Part shown: positions 25,854-35,596 of the stretch, in pieces
Numbering within the stretch: the first letter of the stretch is position 1
Layout of the letters: each line of letters starts with the position of its first letter
Origin: Pseudomonadota bacterium
Lineage (GTDB): Bacteria; Pseudomonadota; Alphaproteobacteria; Rhizobiales; Hyphomicrobiaceae
Reading direction: 5' to 3'
NCBI GenBank assembly: GCA_023410905.1
Contig: JAEYPL010000031.1
Span: 1 to 64,000, forward strand
Length of the DNA stretch: 64,000 bases
Position numbers and translations under genes: made by a program
Notes under the pieces: model-generated
What the model saw: only the letters and a program-made list of their open reading frames with translations
Databases searched by the model: none
What the model was told of the DNA's origin: nothing

Positions 25854-27506
25854 TTATTGACGCTGCTCGTGCGGGGGCGCGATGTCCTCGCCCAGCAAGA
25901 ACGCCGTAACGTCGTCTGAGAACTGCTTGCGCTTGCCGGCGATAAGAACGCATGTCGGATCACTTGGATCGCGTTCTGCCGTCGGCATGCCGTGCGCGAC
26001 AAGCGCCGCGGCGCAGGCAACCCAATCGCCATTGGCTGCTGGCTGATTGAGTGACGCCCAGCTCAATGTCCCGCACGCGTTGTCACCGAAGCCATGCTCC
26101 TCGGTCCACGAGGCACCGCTCTCGAGCAAGTACTCGGTGAGGGCAGCGTCACCGCGAAAAACCGCATGGTTCAGCGCGCTGGCGCCCCAGTCACCGCCGC
26201 GAACAGCAATCGGCCAACCGAGCTCGACCATCACTCGGACGGGTGCGGCACAGCCCGCCGCGGCCAACTCGGGTAGCAGGCGGAGCTGGCTCTCACTCAG
26301 TGCTGCCGGGAGATCGCTTCGCCGGGATTGAATGTGCCGCGCCCCGTCGATGTCGCCGCGGGCACATGCGGCGACAAACAGATCCTCATCGGTGAGGTTC
26401 TCCTTCGCGCCGGCGCGCTGTAGGACCTCCGCCACTTCCGGCAAGCCATAGCGCAAGGCCTGGGCATAGGCGCTTACGCCGTCCCGCGTCTTGATCGCCG
26501 GGTCGACACCGGCCGCAAGCAATGCCTCGATGTGTGCCGGTGATCGCCGCCGCCTGATCGCCCAAAGCAAGATACGCCCTTCCTTCAGTTCACTCGCACC
26601 CCTTGCGTGCGATAGCAGCAGCCGAAAGGTGTCTAGATCATCGAGATCGAGCGCGCGATAGAGTGCGTTCGTGCCAGTCACGATAGCGCCGGCATCGAGG
26701 AGTGCGCGTGTGCAGGCGGGCACCTCCAGTGAGTGGTAGAGTGACTCATTGTCGTTCGGATCGGCGCCCGCGGCGAGTAGTCGGCGCGTCAGCTCGACAT
26801 CATGGTTTGCACCTGCCGCGCCATAGAGTGCAGAGAGCTTATGGTCCGTCGATGGAGCGGCGACGGACGCCGGCGGCCATCGATTGCCGACCGATTGATT
26901 GGGATCGGCACCTGCTGCGAGCAGGAGATCGACCATCTCGTGCAGCCGGGCTTTATACTCCGCCAGTCGCAGCAGGCCCGAGTGGGTCGTCGCAACGAGT
27001 GGAGGCAAAGCGAGGGGGCCGTCGGGTTCGTTGACCCACGATGGGGCCGTCTCGATCTGGTGCCGAACGACGGAAACATCTCCGACGGCGCAGGCAATCC
27101 AGGGGTTCTGCGCGGCAAGTTCAGGATGGTCCGACAGCAGGCGAGCTGCCGCGGCGGGGCGGGCGCGGTTCATACCGCCGGCGATGTCGCCCGCGTAAGC
27201 TAAGCGGGCGAAGGCTTGAGCGAGTGCTTTCGGATCGGATGCCGTGTCCGAAAGGCGGATCGCTTCGACGAAACTCCTGAGATCTTCCCAGGAGGCGAAG
27301 CCGTATTCACGCGCGATACAGGAGTGCGCATCACGCAGGCGCAAGTGCAGTTGCGCGATTGCTGTGTCTTCGCGCCCGGTGGCTGCGGGGAGCGACTGGC
27401 GGAAGCGTCCGATGGCTACGGCATCGCCACGCTTGTAGTCGGCCAGTAGCTCCTTGGCCTGCTTCTTCAGTTGATCGATATGGGGCCGGCTCGGCAGGGG
27501 TTTCAT
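25854..27506 (-). CDS. Ankyrin-repeat protein
   Basis: 550 residues from the ATG at 27504-27506, which has GGAGG seven bases upstream; the frame stays open further upstream without support. The N-terminal ~90 residues (HIDQLKKQAKELLADYKRGD, then YGFASWEDL) form a helical domain often found before ankyrin repeats in soil bacteria. After it come at least six ankyrin-like units with LLAAGADPN, ALLDAGAIVTG and LLAAGVDPAIKTRDG. Predicted cytoplasmic; a protein-protein interaction scaffold of unknown partner. It is divergent from the DUF4112 gene. Confidence 0.85.
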   Translation of the reverse strand: MKPLPSRPHIDQLKKQAKELLADYKRGDAVAIGRFRQSLPAATGREDTAIAQLHLRLRDAHSCIAREYGFASWEDLRSFVEAIRLSDTASDPKALAQAFARLAYAGDIAGGMNRARPAAAARLLSDHPELAAQNPWIACAVGDVSVVRHQIETAPSWVNEPDGPLALPPLVATTHSGLLRLAEYKARLHEMVDLLLAAGADPNQSVGNRWPPASVAAPSTDHKLSALYGAAGANHDVELTRRLLAAGADPNDNESLYHSLEVPACTRALLDAGAIVTGTNALYRALDLDDLDTFRLLLSHARGASELKEGRILLWAIRRRRSPAHIEALLAAGVDPAIKTRDGVSAYAQALRYGLPEVAEVLQRAGAKENLTDEDLFVAACARGDIDGARHIQSRRSDLPAALSESQLRLLPELAAAGCAAPVRVMVELGWPIAVRGGDWGASALNHAVFRGDAALTEYLLESGASWTEEHGFGDNACGTLSWASLNQPAANGDWVACAAALVAHGMPTAERDPSDPTCVLIAGKRKQFSDDVTAFLLGEDIAPPHEQRQ

Positions 27507-27762
27507 TGGAACCTCCGTGCATTTAGCGCCGACGACCCGCAACACGGCTGCACAAAGGTTGGAATTTGTCAGCTTATAGCTGCAAGTGGGCTCTGCCCTT
27601 CCCGCGGGTCCGGTTGCGGCTTGCACCGCTTCGCAATAACTATGAGAGCCGATCCGCGATGTCAAACTGCCAGTATTTCGGCGCCTTCGACGAGGCTGCT
27701 CACCGGGGCAATTTGATCTGACGCTTGGATGAGGCGCGCGTAGTCCCAGGTTGCTCGAAGCG

Positions 27763-28188
27763 ATGCGGTTCTCCCTCCCCACAGAACATGATCCCAGGTT
27801 TCAGGATTTTGCGAGCCAGTTTGAGCAGCTCGAAAAGTCCAGCCTGCAGCTCGATGCGCAGTTTCGGATTCCGCTGACACGCATCCATTTTGGTTGGGAT
27901 GCCGTGTTGGGCTTGCTGCCGATCGCCGGAGATTTGGTGTCCGCGGCTGTATCCGTGCGCAATATGCATCTGGCGTACCGGCTTGGAGCAAGTGTGCGGC
28001 TGCTGTGCTCCATGGCATTAAACGTCGTTATCGACGTGCTGATCGGGGCGGTGCCCATAATCGGCACGTTCTTTGATATCTGGTACCGGGCGAATTTGCG
28101 GAACCTGATCCTTTTAACAAGCGCGATCGAGGCGCATCACAAGCTGCGTCTTTCAGGAGAGCAATCGAACACGGCCGACATCAGATAG
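27763..28188 (+). CDS. DUF4112 membrane protein
   Basis: About 141 residues from the ATG at 27763; a TTG at 27751 is an alternative. The DUF4112 pattern is clear: IPLTRIHFGWDAVLGLLPIAGD, a first membrane stretch, then MALNVVIDVLIGAVPIIGTFFD and WYRANLRNLILL. Function unknown; the family is widespread as single genes. It converges on the small membrane-protein gene, overlapping its end by a few bases. Confidence 0.82.
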   Translation: MRFSLPTEHDPRFQDFASQFEQLEKSSLQLDAQFRIPLTRIHFGWDAVLGLLPIAGDLVSAAVSVRNMHLAYRLGASVRLLCSMALNVVIDVLIGAVPIIGTFFDIWYRANLRNLILLTSAIEAHHKLRLSGEQSNTADIR

Positions 28189-28408
28189 TGGCAGTGGCGT
28201 AAGAAAGCGCGTTCTCGACGTGTGTCTGAATTTGCGGAACGGATGCATTTCTCGGCCAGGGCGTGAATGTGTTGCCTGTCGGCTCGTAGAATGCGAAGAA
28301 AGCGATCGCGAGCAGTACAATTGCTAAACAAATTGCGAAGAACGTCACGCTGCTGCCACGATCTCCGCGCCCCGCGTGATCATCGCGCTCAAAGTCACTT
28401 CTCGTCAT
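28181..28408 (-). CDS. Small single-pass membrane protein, hypothetical
   Basis: 75 residues from the ATG at 28406-28408, preceded by GGAGTA at suitable spacing. The N-terminal ~25 residues are charged (MTRSDFERDDHAGRGDRG), followed by one strong membrane helix (VTFFAICLAIVLLAIAFFAFY) and a short periplasmic tail. No family is recognised. It is transcribed towards the DUF4112 gene. Confidence 0.6.
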   Translation of the reverse strand: MTRSDFERDDHAGRGDRGSSVTFFAICLAIVLLAIAFFAFYEPTGNTFTPWPRNASVPQIQTHVENALSYATATI

Positions 28409-28812
28409 TGCAATACTCCTTGGCCAGGTAATTTCCCGTCGAACGCACTGATGGGAGGCGATGTTCCGCGCAGGTGTCCTGCTCGCGAACAAGTGGTGCC
28501 GATAACTATCTGCTCGCCGCGCGGAAATTGGTGCCGTAAGGCATTCGGCACCGCTGCGGAACCAAATCGGGATTCATGCGTTACGTCAGGTTGGACGAGG
28601 AGTAGCTCCTTGAATGCAGGGGGCTATTGCACGCGTGCATGATTTTGGCGTTTTCGAGAGGGGCACTTCGACGATCCGAGCCACCACCAATCTGAGCCAG
28701 CACCAGGGCGGCTGCACTCGCTGGCGCATCCTGAATGAGGTCATGCAGTTGCCCGGACCGCGGGCGTCATGGCCTCACGCATGGTCTTTCTTAGTTATGT
28801 CGCGGGGAGAAC
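28409..28812. other. Intergenic region between divergent small membrane gene and poly-HAMP kinase
   Basis: About 400 bases with no reading frame that looks coding. It must hold the promoters of the small membrane protein (leftward) and of the kinase (rightward); I see no convincing -35/-10 pair, no long palindrome and no repeat. Confidence 0.5.
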
Positions 28813-31800
28813 ATGACGGAAGCTGCACTTCCACGTTTGCGTAGAAGTTCGAGCGCGACCGCTGAGCGCGATACGGCGGCTCCAACAGCCCCGCCAAGAG
28901 CAGCAAAGACCAGAGTCAGGGAAGCACGTTCTCGCAGAATTCTGTCGGCAATGATCGCATTTCGCGAAGGCGATCTGTCCGCGCGCCTGCCCACGGACTG
29001 GGAGGGCCTCGACGCACGCATAGCGGAGGAATTCAATCGAGCCATCAGCGATCAGCAACGCATCTGGCGGGATTTGACCCGACTGAGCATTACAGTCGGC
29101 AGAGAAGGTCGTCTCCGGCAGCGATTGCCGGTGCAGGGAATGGACGGCGACTGGGCTGCCAAGGTCGACTCCATCAATACGCTGCTCGATGACCTCGTCC
29201 GGCCGACCACGGAAATTTCACGCACGATCGGTGCGGTGGCCAAGGGCGATCTCGGCCAGTCGATGGAACTGGAAGTCGATGGCCGTGCCCTGAAGGGTGA
29301 GTTTCTACGTTCGGCGAAGCTCGTGAACGCAATGATCGAGCAGCTGTCGGTCTTCTCATCCGAAGTCACGCGCGTGGCCCGCGAAGTCGGAACGCAGGGC
29401 AAGCTCGGCGGACAAGCGCAGGTGAAGGGCGTCTCCGGCGTATGGCGAGAGCTCACCGAGTCCGTCAATCAGATGGCGGGCAATCTGACAGATCAGGTCC
29501 GCAATATCGCCGACGTAACGATCGCCGTTGCCAACGGCGATCTGTCCAAGAAGATTACGGTCGATGTCCGCGGTGAGATTCTTCTGCTGAAGGACGCCAT
29601 CAACACGATGGTGGATCAGCTGCGCGCATTTGCTTCCGAAGTGACGCGCGTTGCGCGCGAAGTCGGCACGGACGGACGTCTTGGCGGTCAGGCCGTGGTT
29701 CCAGGCGTCGCCGGCACGTGGAAAGATCTCACTGATTCCGTCAATGCCATGGCCACGAACCTGACCACGCAGGTTCGTAACATTGCGCAGGTGACGACGG
29801 CTGTCGCGCGAGGTGATCTTTCCCGCAAGATCACGGTCGACGTGAAAGGCGAGATTCTGGAGCTGAAAGAGACCATCAACACGATGGTCGATCAGCTCAA
29901 TGGCTTCGCGGCCGAGGTGACGCGCGTCGCGCGTGAGGTCGGTACCGAAGGCAAGCTCGGCGGACAGGCGGCAGTTCCGGGTGTCGCGGGAACCTGGAAG
30001 GATCTCACCGACAATGTGAACTCCATGGCCAACAATCTGACGGGCCAGGTGCGCAATATCGCCGAGGTGACGACGGCCGTCGCGCAGGGCGACCTGTCGC
30101 GCAAGATCACGGTCGATGTGAAAGGGGAGATTCTGGAGCTAAAAGAGACCATCAATACGATGGTCGATCAGCTCAACGGCTTCGCATCCGAGGTGACGCG
30201 CGTTGCGCGCGAAGTCGGCACCGAAGGGAAGCTGGGCGGACAGGCCGAAGTGCCGGGTGTCGCCGGAACGTGGAAGGACCTTACCGACAACGTCAACTTC
30301 ATGGCTTCGAACCTGACGGGGCAGGTGCGCAATATTGCCGAAGTGACGACGGCCGTCGCCAACGGCAACTTGTCGAAGAAGATCACCGTCGATGTGCGCG
30401 GTGAGATTCTGGAGCTCAAGAATACGATCAATACGATGGTTGATCAGCTCAATGGCTTCGCGGCCGAAGTGACACGCGTCGCGCGCGAGGTCGGCACCGA
30501 AGGCAAGCTCGGCGGACAGGCCGCAGTTCCTGGTGTCGCGGGAACCTGGAAGGATCTCACTGACAATGTGAACTCCATGGCCAACAATCTGACGGGCCAG
30601 GTGCGAAACATCGCTGAAGTCACGATCGCAGTCGCAAACGGAAATCTCTCGAAGAAGATCACGGTTGATGTCCGCGGCGAGATTCTGGAGTTGAAAGAGA
30701 CCATCAATACGATGGTCGATCAGCTCCGCTCCTTTGCCGCGGAAGTGAGCCGAGTCGCGCGCGAGGTCGGCACTGAAGGTAAGCTCGGCGGACAGGCCGC
30801 AGTCCCGGGCGTCGCGGGGACCTGGAAGGATCTTACGGACAACGTGAACTCGATGGCCTCGAATTTGACTGGCCAGGTTCGCAACATTGCCGACGTCGCG
30901 ACGGCCATCGCCGGAGGTGATCTCAATCGCAAGATCACCGTCGACGTGAAAGGGGAACTTCTGGAGTTGAAGAACACCATCAATACGATGGTCGACCAGC
31001 TCAATGCCTTCGCCGGCGAAGTGACGCGCGTTGCCAGGGAAGTTGGAACCGAGGGCAAGCTCGGCGGACAGGCGCAGGTCGTCGGCGCTGGCGGCACGTG
31101 GCGCGATCTCACCGACAACGTGAACTTTATGGCCTCGAACCTGACCGAGCAGGTCCGAGGTATCGTGAAAGTTGTGACGGCGGTGGCCAACGGCAATCTC
31201 ACCCAGCGATTGACCGTGCAGGCCAAAGGCGAAGTCGCGGCACTCGCCGATACGATCAACAACATGACCGACACGCTCGCCATATTCGCCGAGCAGGTGA
31301 CGAACGTCGCGCGCGAGGTCGGCGTGGAGGGGCGGCTCGGCGGGCAGGCCAATGTGCCCGGCGCGTCCGGAACGTGGAAGGATCTGACGGGCAACGTCAA
31401 CCTGCTCGCGGCAAACCTCACCAGTCAGGTGCGCGCGATCGCGGAAGTCGCGACTGCCGTGACGAAGGGCGACCTGACGCGGTCGATTCAGGTCGAGACG
31501 CGCGGCGAGGTGGCCGAGCTGAAAGACAACATCAATACGATGATCTCGAACTTGCGCGAGACGACATCGCGCAATCGCGAAGAGGACTGGTTGAAGACCA
31601 ATCTGGCGCGCTTCACCGGTATGCTTCAGGGGCAGCGTGAGCTCAACACGGTCGGCCAGATCCTGCTCAGTGAGCTAAGTCCGCTCATCAAAGCCTATCA
31701 GGGCACGATCTATCATCTCGACAGTGGCGGTACGCAAAGGGAGCTGCAACTTCTCTCCAGCTACGCTCATCGGGGTGCGATCATCGAAAGGCTTGCTCTC

Positions 31801-34302
31801 GGCGAGGGACTTGCCGGCCAATGCGCGCTCGAGAAGAAACCCATTCTGCTGAGCGATGTCCCGAGCGAGTTCATCACGATCTCGTCCAGCCTCGGCGAAG
31901 CCAAGCGGATCAGCATCATCGTGCTGCCGGTGCTGTTCGAGGGCGAAACGAAAGCCGTCATCGAACTTGCCGCGTTGCAGCCATTCTCCGAAGCCGATCT
32001 CGCGTTCCTCAATCAGCTCACGCCGACCATCGGCGTCGTATTCAATACGATCGAAGCGACGATGCGCACCGAGGGTCTGCTTACGCAGTCTCAACAGTTG
32101 ACGGCGGAGTTGCAGTCCCGGCAGAGCGAACTCCAAGTCAGGAACGAAGAACTCGGCACCAAGGCTCGTTTGCTGGCCGAGCAGAATGCCGAAGTCGAGC
32201 GCAAGAATGCCGAGGTGGAGCAGGCGCGCTATGCACTCGAGGAAAAGGCCGAAGAACTCGCGCTGACGTCGAAGTACAAGTCGGAATTCCTGGCGAACAT
32301 GTCGCACGAGCTGCGCACGCCGTTGAACTCCATTCTCATCCTCAGTCAGCAACTTGCTGCGAATGCATCTCGTTCGCTCTCAGACCGCGAGGTGGAGTTC
32401 TCCCGCAACATTCATGCGTCGGGTTCCGATCTGCTGCATCTGATCAACGACATTCTGGATCTATCCAAAATCGAATCCGGAACCGTTACCGTCGAGATCG
32501 AGGAAATTGCGTTCTCCGGTTTGCGCGACACCATCGATCGAAGCTTCCGCCACGTGGCCGAGGCGAAGCGGCTGCCTTTCTACGTCGAGTTTGCGAGCGA
32601 CCTGCCGCATGCCATTCACAGCGATCCCAAGCGGCTCCAGCAGATACTCAAGAATCTGCTCTCCAATGCGGTGAAATTCACGGCCAGCGGTCATGTCACC
32701 GTGCGCGCCGAGCTGGCGAGCGCCGGCTGGTCAAACGATCATCCGGTGCTCAGCAAGGCAGAGCAGGTCGCTGCGTTCTCAGTGGAAGATACCGGCATCG
32801 GCATCGCGCCGGAGAAGCAGAAGCTTATCTTCGAAGCCTTCCAGCAAGCCGATGCCGGTACGTCGCGCAAGTTCGGCGGAACTGGTCTCGGCCTTGCCAT
32901 CAGCAAGGAGTTGGCACAACTGCTCGGCGGCGAAATCAGGCTCACGAGCAATCCTGGAGAGGGCAGCACGTTCACGTTGTTCGTGCCAGTGCGCTATTTC
33001 GTTTCCGAGAACCATGTCGATGTATCCGGCAGATCCAGCGACGCCATGACTGCGCCTCGCCAACTGATCAGTTTGCCCAAGCCTCGCGTGGAACAGTTTG
33101 ATGACGATCGCAACGACATAGCGAAGGGTGATCCCGTCTTCCTGATCATCGAGGACGATAGCCATTATGCTCAGATTCTGCTGGGCATGGCGCGCGAGCG
33201 GGGCTTCAAGGGTGTCGTCGCCAGCATGGGCGGCGCGGGACTGGCTCTCGCACGCCAGCTGCGACCGACGGCGATCTCGTTGGATATCTCCTTGCCTGAC
33301 ATGCTCGGCTGGACGGTGCTGAATCAGCTCAAGGTGGATCCGGCAACGCGTCATATTCCGGTGCAGATTGTCACTCTCGAGGATGAGCGGCGACACGGCC
33401 TCGCACATGGCGCGCTCTCATATGTCGTGAAGGGGCCGACGACCGACGCCCTGGAAGCGGCATTCGATCGGGTCACGCAATTCCTTGCGCCGCGCAAGAG
33501 GCGCCTCCTGGTCGTCGAGGATGGCGGTGTCGATCGACAGTCCATCGTAGACTTACTGAGCCACGACGATATCGAGATCGAGGTCGTCGCGACCAGCGGC
33601 CACGCGCTGGGCGCCCTTGACGGCAAGCCTGCCGATTGCCTCGTGCTCGATATGCGCTCCTCGGGTACCGCGAGCCTGGCGCTGCTCGAGAGAGTTGGAA
33701 GAAGCCCCCAGTGGTCAGACGTCCCCGTCGTGGCGTTTACCGAGCAGGCACTCGTTGCCGAAGAGCACGCTGCGATCAAGGCCGCGGCCAGAAATCTTGT
33801 CGTCAAGGATATTCAATCGCCCGAGCGGTTGCTCGATGAGACCTCTTTGTTCTTGCATCGCTTGGCGAGCGATCTGCCGCCGGACAAGCAAGCCATGCTG
33901 CGGCGGCTTCACACTTCCAACGAAGTATTGAAGTCGCGCAAAGTGCTGGTCGTTGACGACGATGCGCGAAACATCTTCGCGCTGACATCCCTTCTCGAGA
34001 ACTACGAGATGGAGGTGCTCAACAGCACCAATGGTCGTGACGCGATAGAGATCGTCCAGAACACACCAGACCTCGCCATGGTCCTCATGGACATCATGAT
34101 GCCCGATATGGATGGCTATGAAACCATGCGGAGAGTTCGCGCCATGCCGGAAAATCGCACGTTGCCGATCCTGGCTCTCACGGCCAAAGCCATGAAGGGC
34201 GATCGAGAGAAATGTCTGGATGCCGGCGCCAGCGACTACATATCGAAGCCCGTGCATTCCGAGCAGCTTCTATCGCTGATGCGCGTGTGGCTATTCCGAT
34301 GA
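28813..34302 (+). CDS. Soluble poly-HAMP hybrid histidine kinase with three receiver domains
   Basis: 1829 residues; GGGGAGA precedes the ATG. No membrane segment is visible, so it is cytoplasmic. A divergent HAMP-like region (residues ~75-188) precedes eight 92-residue HAMP units (~189-924), then GAF (~932-1090), a coiled coil (~1095-1155), HisKA with the phospho-acceptor in MSHELRTPLN (His ~1165), HATPase with NLLSNAVKF and GGTGLGLAIS, then three receivers with Asp at about 1491 (SLDISLPDM), 1613 (VLDMRSSG) and 1760 (LMDIMMPDMDG). The second receiver is degenerate after its Asp. The architecture recalls fungal group III (Nik1/Os-1) osmosensing kinases and their bacterial relatives. Two further two-component genes follow in the same direction. 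Confidence 0.93.
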   Translation: MTEAALPRLRRSSSATAERDTAAPTAPPRAAKTRVREARSRRILSAMIAFREGDLSARLPTDWEGLDARIAEEFNRAISDQQRIWRDLTRLSITVGREGRLRQRLPVQGMDGDWAAKVDSINTLLDDLVRPTTEISRTIGAVAKGDLGQSMELEVDGRALKGEFLRSAKLVNAMIEQLSVFSSEVTRVAREVGTQGKLGGQAQVKGVSGVWRELTESVNQMAGNLTDQVRNIADVTIAVANGDLSKKITVDVRGEILLLKDAINTMVDQLRAFASEVTRVAREVGTDGRLGGQAVVPGVAGTWKDLTDSVNAMATNLTTQVRNIAQVTTAVARGDLSRKITVDVKGEILELKETINTMVDQLNGFAAEVTRVAREVGTEGKLGGQAAVPGVAGTWKDLTDNVNSMANNLTGQVRNIAEVTTAVAQGDLSRKITVDVKGEILELKETINTMVDQLNGFASEVTRVAREVGTEGKLGGQAEVPGVAGTWKDLTDNVNFMASNLTGQVRNIAEVTTAVANGNLSKKITVDVRGEILELKNTINTMVDQLNGFAAEVTRVAREVGTEGKLGGQAAVPGVAGTWKDLTDNVNSMANNLTGQVRNIAEVTIAVANGNLSKKITVDVRGEILELKETINTMVDQLRSFAAEVSRVAREVGTEGKLGGQAAVPGVAGTWKDLTDNVNSMASNLTGQVRNIADVATAIAGGDLNRKITVDVKGELLELKNTINTMVDQLNAFAGEVTRVAREVGTEGKLGGQAQVVGAGGTWRDLTDNVNFMASNLTEQVRGIVKVVTAVANGNLTQRLTVQAKGEVAALADTINNMTDTLAIFAEQVTNVAREVGVEGRLGGQANVPGASGTWKDLTGNVNLLAANLTSQVRAIAEVATAVTKGDLTRSIQVETRGEVAELKDNINTMISNLRETTSRNREEDWLKTNLARFTGMLQGQRELNTVGQILLSELSPLIKAYQGTIYHLDSGGTQRELQLLSSYAHRGAIIERLALGEGLAGQCALEKKPILLSDVPSEFITISSSLGEAKRISIIVLPVLFEGETKAVIELAALQPFSEADLAFLNQLTPTIGVVFNTIEATMRTEGLLTQSQQLTAELQSRQSELQVRNEELGTKARLLAEQNAEVERKNAEVEQARYALEEKAEELALTSKYKSEFLANMSHELRTPLNSILILSQQLAANASRSLSDREVEFSRNIHASGSDLLHLINDILDLSKIESGTVTVEIEEIAFSGLRDTIDRSFRHVAEAKRLPFYVEFASDLPHAIHSDPKRLQQILKNLLSNAVKFTASGHVTVRAELASAGWSNDHPVLSKAEQVAAFSVEDTGIGIAPEKQKLIFEAFQQADAGTSRKFGGTGLGLAISKELAQLLGGEIRLTSNPGEGSTFTLFVPVRYFVSENHVDVSGRSSDAMTAPRQLISLPKPRVEQFDDDRNDIAKGDPVFLIIEDDSHYAQILLGMARERGFKGVVASMGGAGLALARQLRPTAISLDISLPDMLGWTVLNQLKVDPATRHIPVQIVTLEDERRHGLAHGALSYVVKGPTTDALEAAFDRVTQFLAPRKRRLLVVEDGGVDRQSIVDLLSHDDIEIEVVATSGHALGALDGKPADCLVLDMRSSGTASLALLERVGRSPQWSDVPVVAFTEQALVAEEHAAIKAAARNLVVKDIQSPERLLDETSLFLHRLASDLPPDKQAMLRRLHTSNEVLKSRKVLVVDDDARNIFALTSLLENYEMEVLNSTNGRDAIEIVQNTPDLAMVLMDIMMPDMDGYETMRRVRAMPENRTLPILALTAKAMKGDREKCLDAGASDYISKPVHSEQLLSLMRVWLFR
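29377..31584 (+). repeat. Eight tandem 276-bp coding repeats (HAMP units)
   Basis: The codons for AREVG recur at 29377, 29653, 29929, 30205, 30481, 30757, 31033 and 31309, exactly 276 bases apart. Units 3 to 6 are the most alike, at both protein and DNA level (GTEGKLGGQA followed by VPGVAGTWKDLTDNVN in each); the outer units are more diverged. This suggests expansion by unequal recombination from the middle. Confidence 0.95.
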
Positions 34303-34321
34303 GCCGTAGAGGTGATTACGC

Positions 34322-35596
34322 ATGGCAGCGTGGTCGAATTCTACAGCTGCCAAGCTGAGGTCAGACGGAACAGAAGTGATGCGAACGCTTGGTAATGATG
34401 CGAGTGACGGGCTGCATGTCGGCATTGCAGATCGGTCGGGAGGCGTCGACTTGGCGACGGCAGAGGAAATGCCGATCAACATACTTGTCGTCGACGACGA
34501 GCCCAAGAATCTGATGGTGCTCGAGACGATCCTCGACGATCCGCGATATCGCCTTGTTCGAGCCGAGTCCGCGGATCAAGCCCTCCTCGCTCTCCTGGCA
34601 CGGCAATTCGCCTTGATCATTCTCGACATACGGATGCCTGGGACGAGCGGCCTCGAACTTGCAAAGATGATCAAGGAACGGAAAAAGAGCTCTCTGATCC
34701 CGATCATATTCCTGACCGCTTACTACAACGAGGATGAGCACGTGCTCGACGGATATGGCAGCGGCGCCGTCGACTATCTGTACAAGCCCGTGAATTCTGC
34801 GGTCCTTCGTTCGAAAGTCGCTGTGTTTGCGGACCTTCACCGCAAGCAGCGGCAGAGCGAGCTGACCAATCGAGCGCTGCAGGCGGAAGTCGCCTCGCGA
34901 CGTAGCGCGGAGGAGCAGCTCCGTCAGCTCAATACGACGCTGGAAGACCAGGTCGCCGAACGTACGAAGGACATCGAGACGCTGCTGAACGAGGTCAATC
35001 ATCGTTCGAAGAATATTCTCAGCCTGGTTCTGGCGATTGCGAACCAGACGGTAGTCAGCGCGCCGAATGATTTTGTGCAGCGGTTTACGCGTCGCGTTCA
35101 GGCACTGTCCACACACCAGGATCTTCTGCTCAGCAGTCAGTGGCGGAGTATCGACTTCTCGACACTCATTCACGCCCAGCTTGCACACTTCGAGGACATT
35201 GTTGGAGAGAGGATTGTTCTGAGCGGTCCTCCGCTCAGGGTTTCCGCGCGGGCTGTGCAATCGCTTGGCATGGCCGTTCATGAGCTCGCGACCAATGCCG
35301 TCAAGCATGGTGCGCTCTCCAACCAGAAGGGGCACGTGGATATTGCGTGGCAATTGGCGGGCGGTGACGACCACGGACGCTTTGTCATGAGTTGGAGCGA
35401 AAGCGGCGGCCCTTCTATCCGTGCACCGAAGAGACGGGGCTTTGGCTCCAAGGTCATAAAGAACATGATCGAGTTGAGCCTCAACGGTGACGTGAAACTC
35501 GACTACGCACCTGCGGGCTTCAGTTGGGAGCTCGTGTGCCCCGCGCGGAAGATTCGAGATAGCGAGATCGGCGACGACGGGAAGGGTGCGCAATGA
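34322..35596 (+). CDS. Receiver-HWE histidine kinase hybrid
   Basis: 424 residues. The N-terminal receiver (about residues 52-170) has the acidic cluster VVDDEP, phospho-acceptor Asp ~102 in ILDIRMPG and the Lys in LYKPVN. A coiled-coil linker follows, then an HWE/HisKA_2-type kinase with EVNHRSKNILSLVLAIA and the ATPase N-box MAVHELATNAVKHGAL, with a shortened G-box (GFGSKVI). HWE kinases are largely alphaproteobacterial. An internal ATG at 34469 is a shorter alternative start. It follows the poly-HAMP kinase by 19 bases and overlaps the next receiver gene, so it is probably in the same phosphorelay. Confidence 0.9.
   Translation: MAAWSNSTAAKLRSDGTEVMRTLGNDASDGLHVGIADRSGGVDLATAEEMPINILVVDDEPKNLMVLETILDDPRYRLVRAESADQALLALLARQFALIILDIRMPGTSGLELAKMIKERKKSSLIPIIFLTAYYNEDEHVLDGYGSGAVDYLYKPVNSAVLRSKVAVFADLHRKQRQSELTNRALQAEVASRRSAEEQLRQLNTTLEDQVAERTKDIETLLNEVNHRSKNILSLVLAIANQTVVSAPNDFVQRFTRRVQALSTHQDLLLSSQWRSIDFSTLIHAQLAHFEDIVGERIVLSGPPLRVSARAVQSLGMAVHELATNAVKHGALSNQKGHVDIAWQLAGGDDHGRFVMSWSESGGPSIRAPKRRGFGSKVIKNMIELSLNGDVKLDYAPAGFSWELVCPARKIRDSEIGDDGKGAQ

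Noticed and set aside
30720..31421. Long reverse-strand frame (233 codons) inside the HAMP repeats, with similar shorter ones every 276 bases
   Set aside because: It is the antisense reading of a repetitive, high-GC coding region; the repetition of the frame simply mirrors the HAMP units.
29377..31584. Regular direct repeats considered as a CRISPR-like array
   Set aside because: Unit length of 276 bases, an intact reading frame and clear HAMP sequence show these are protein repeats.
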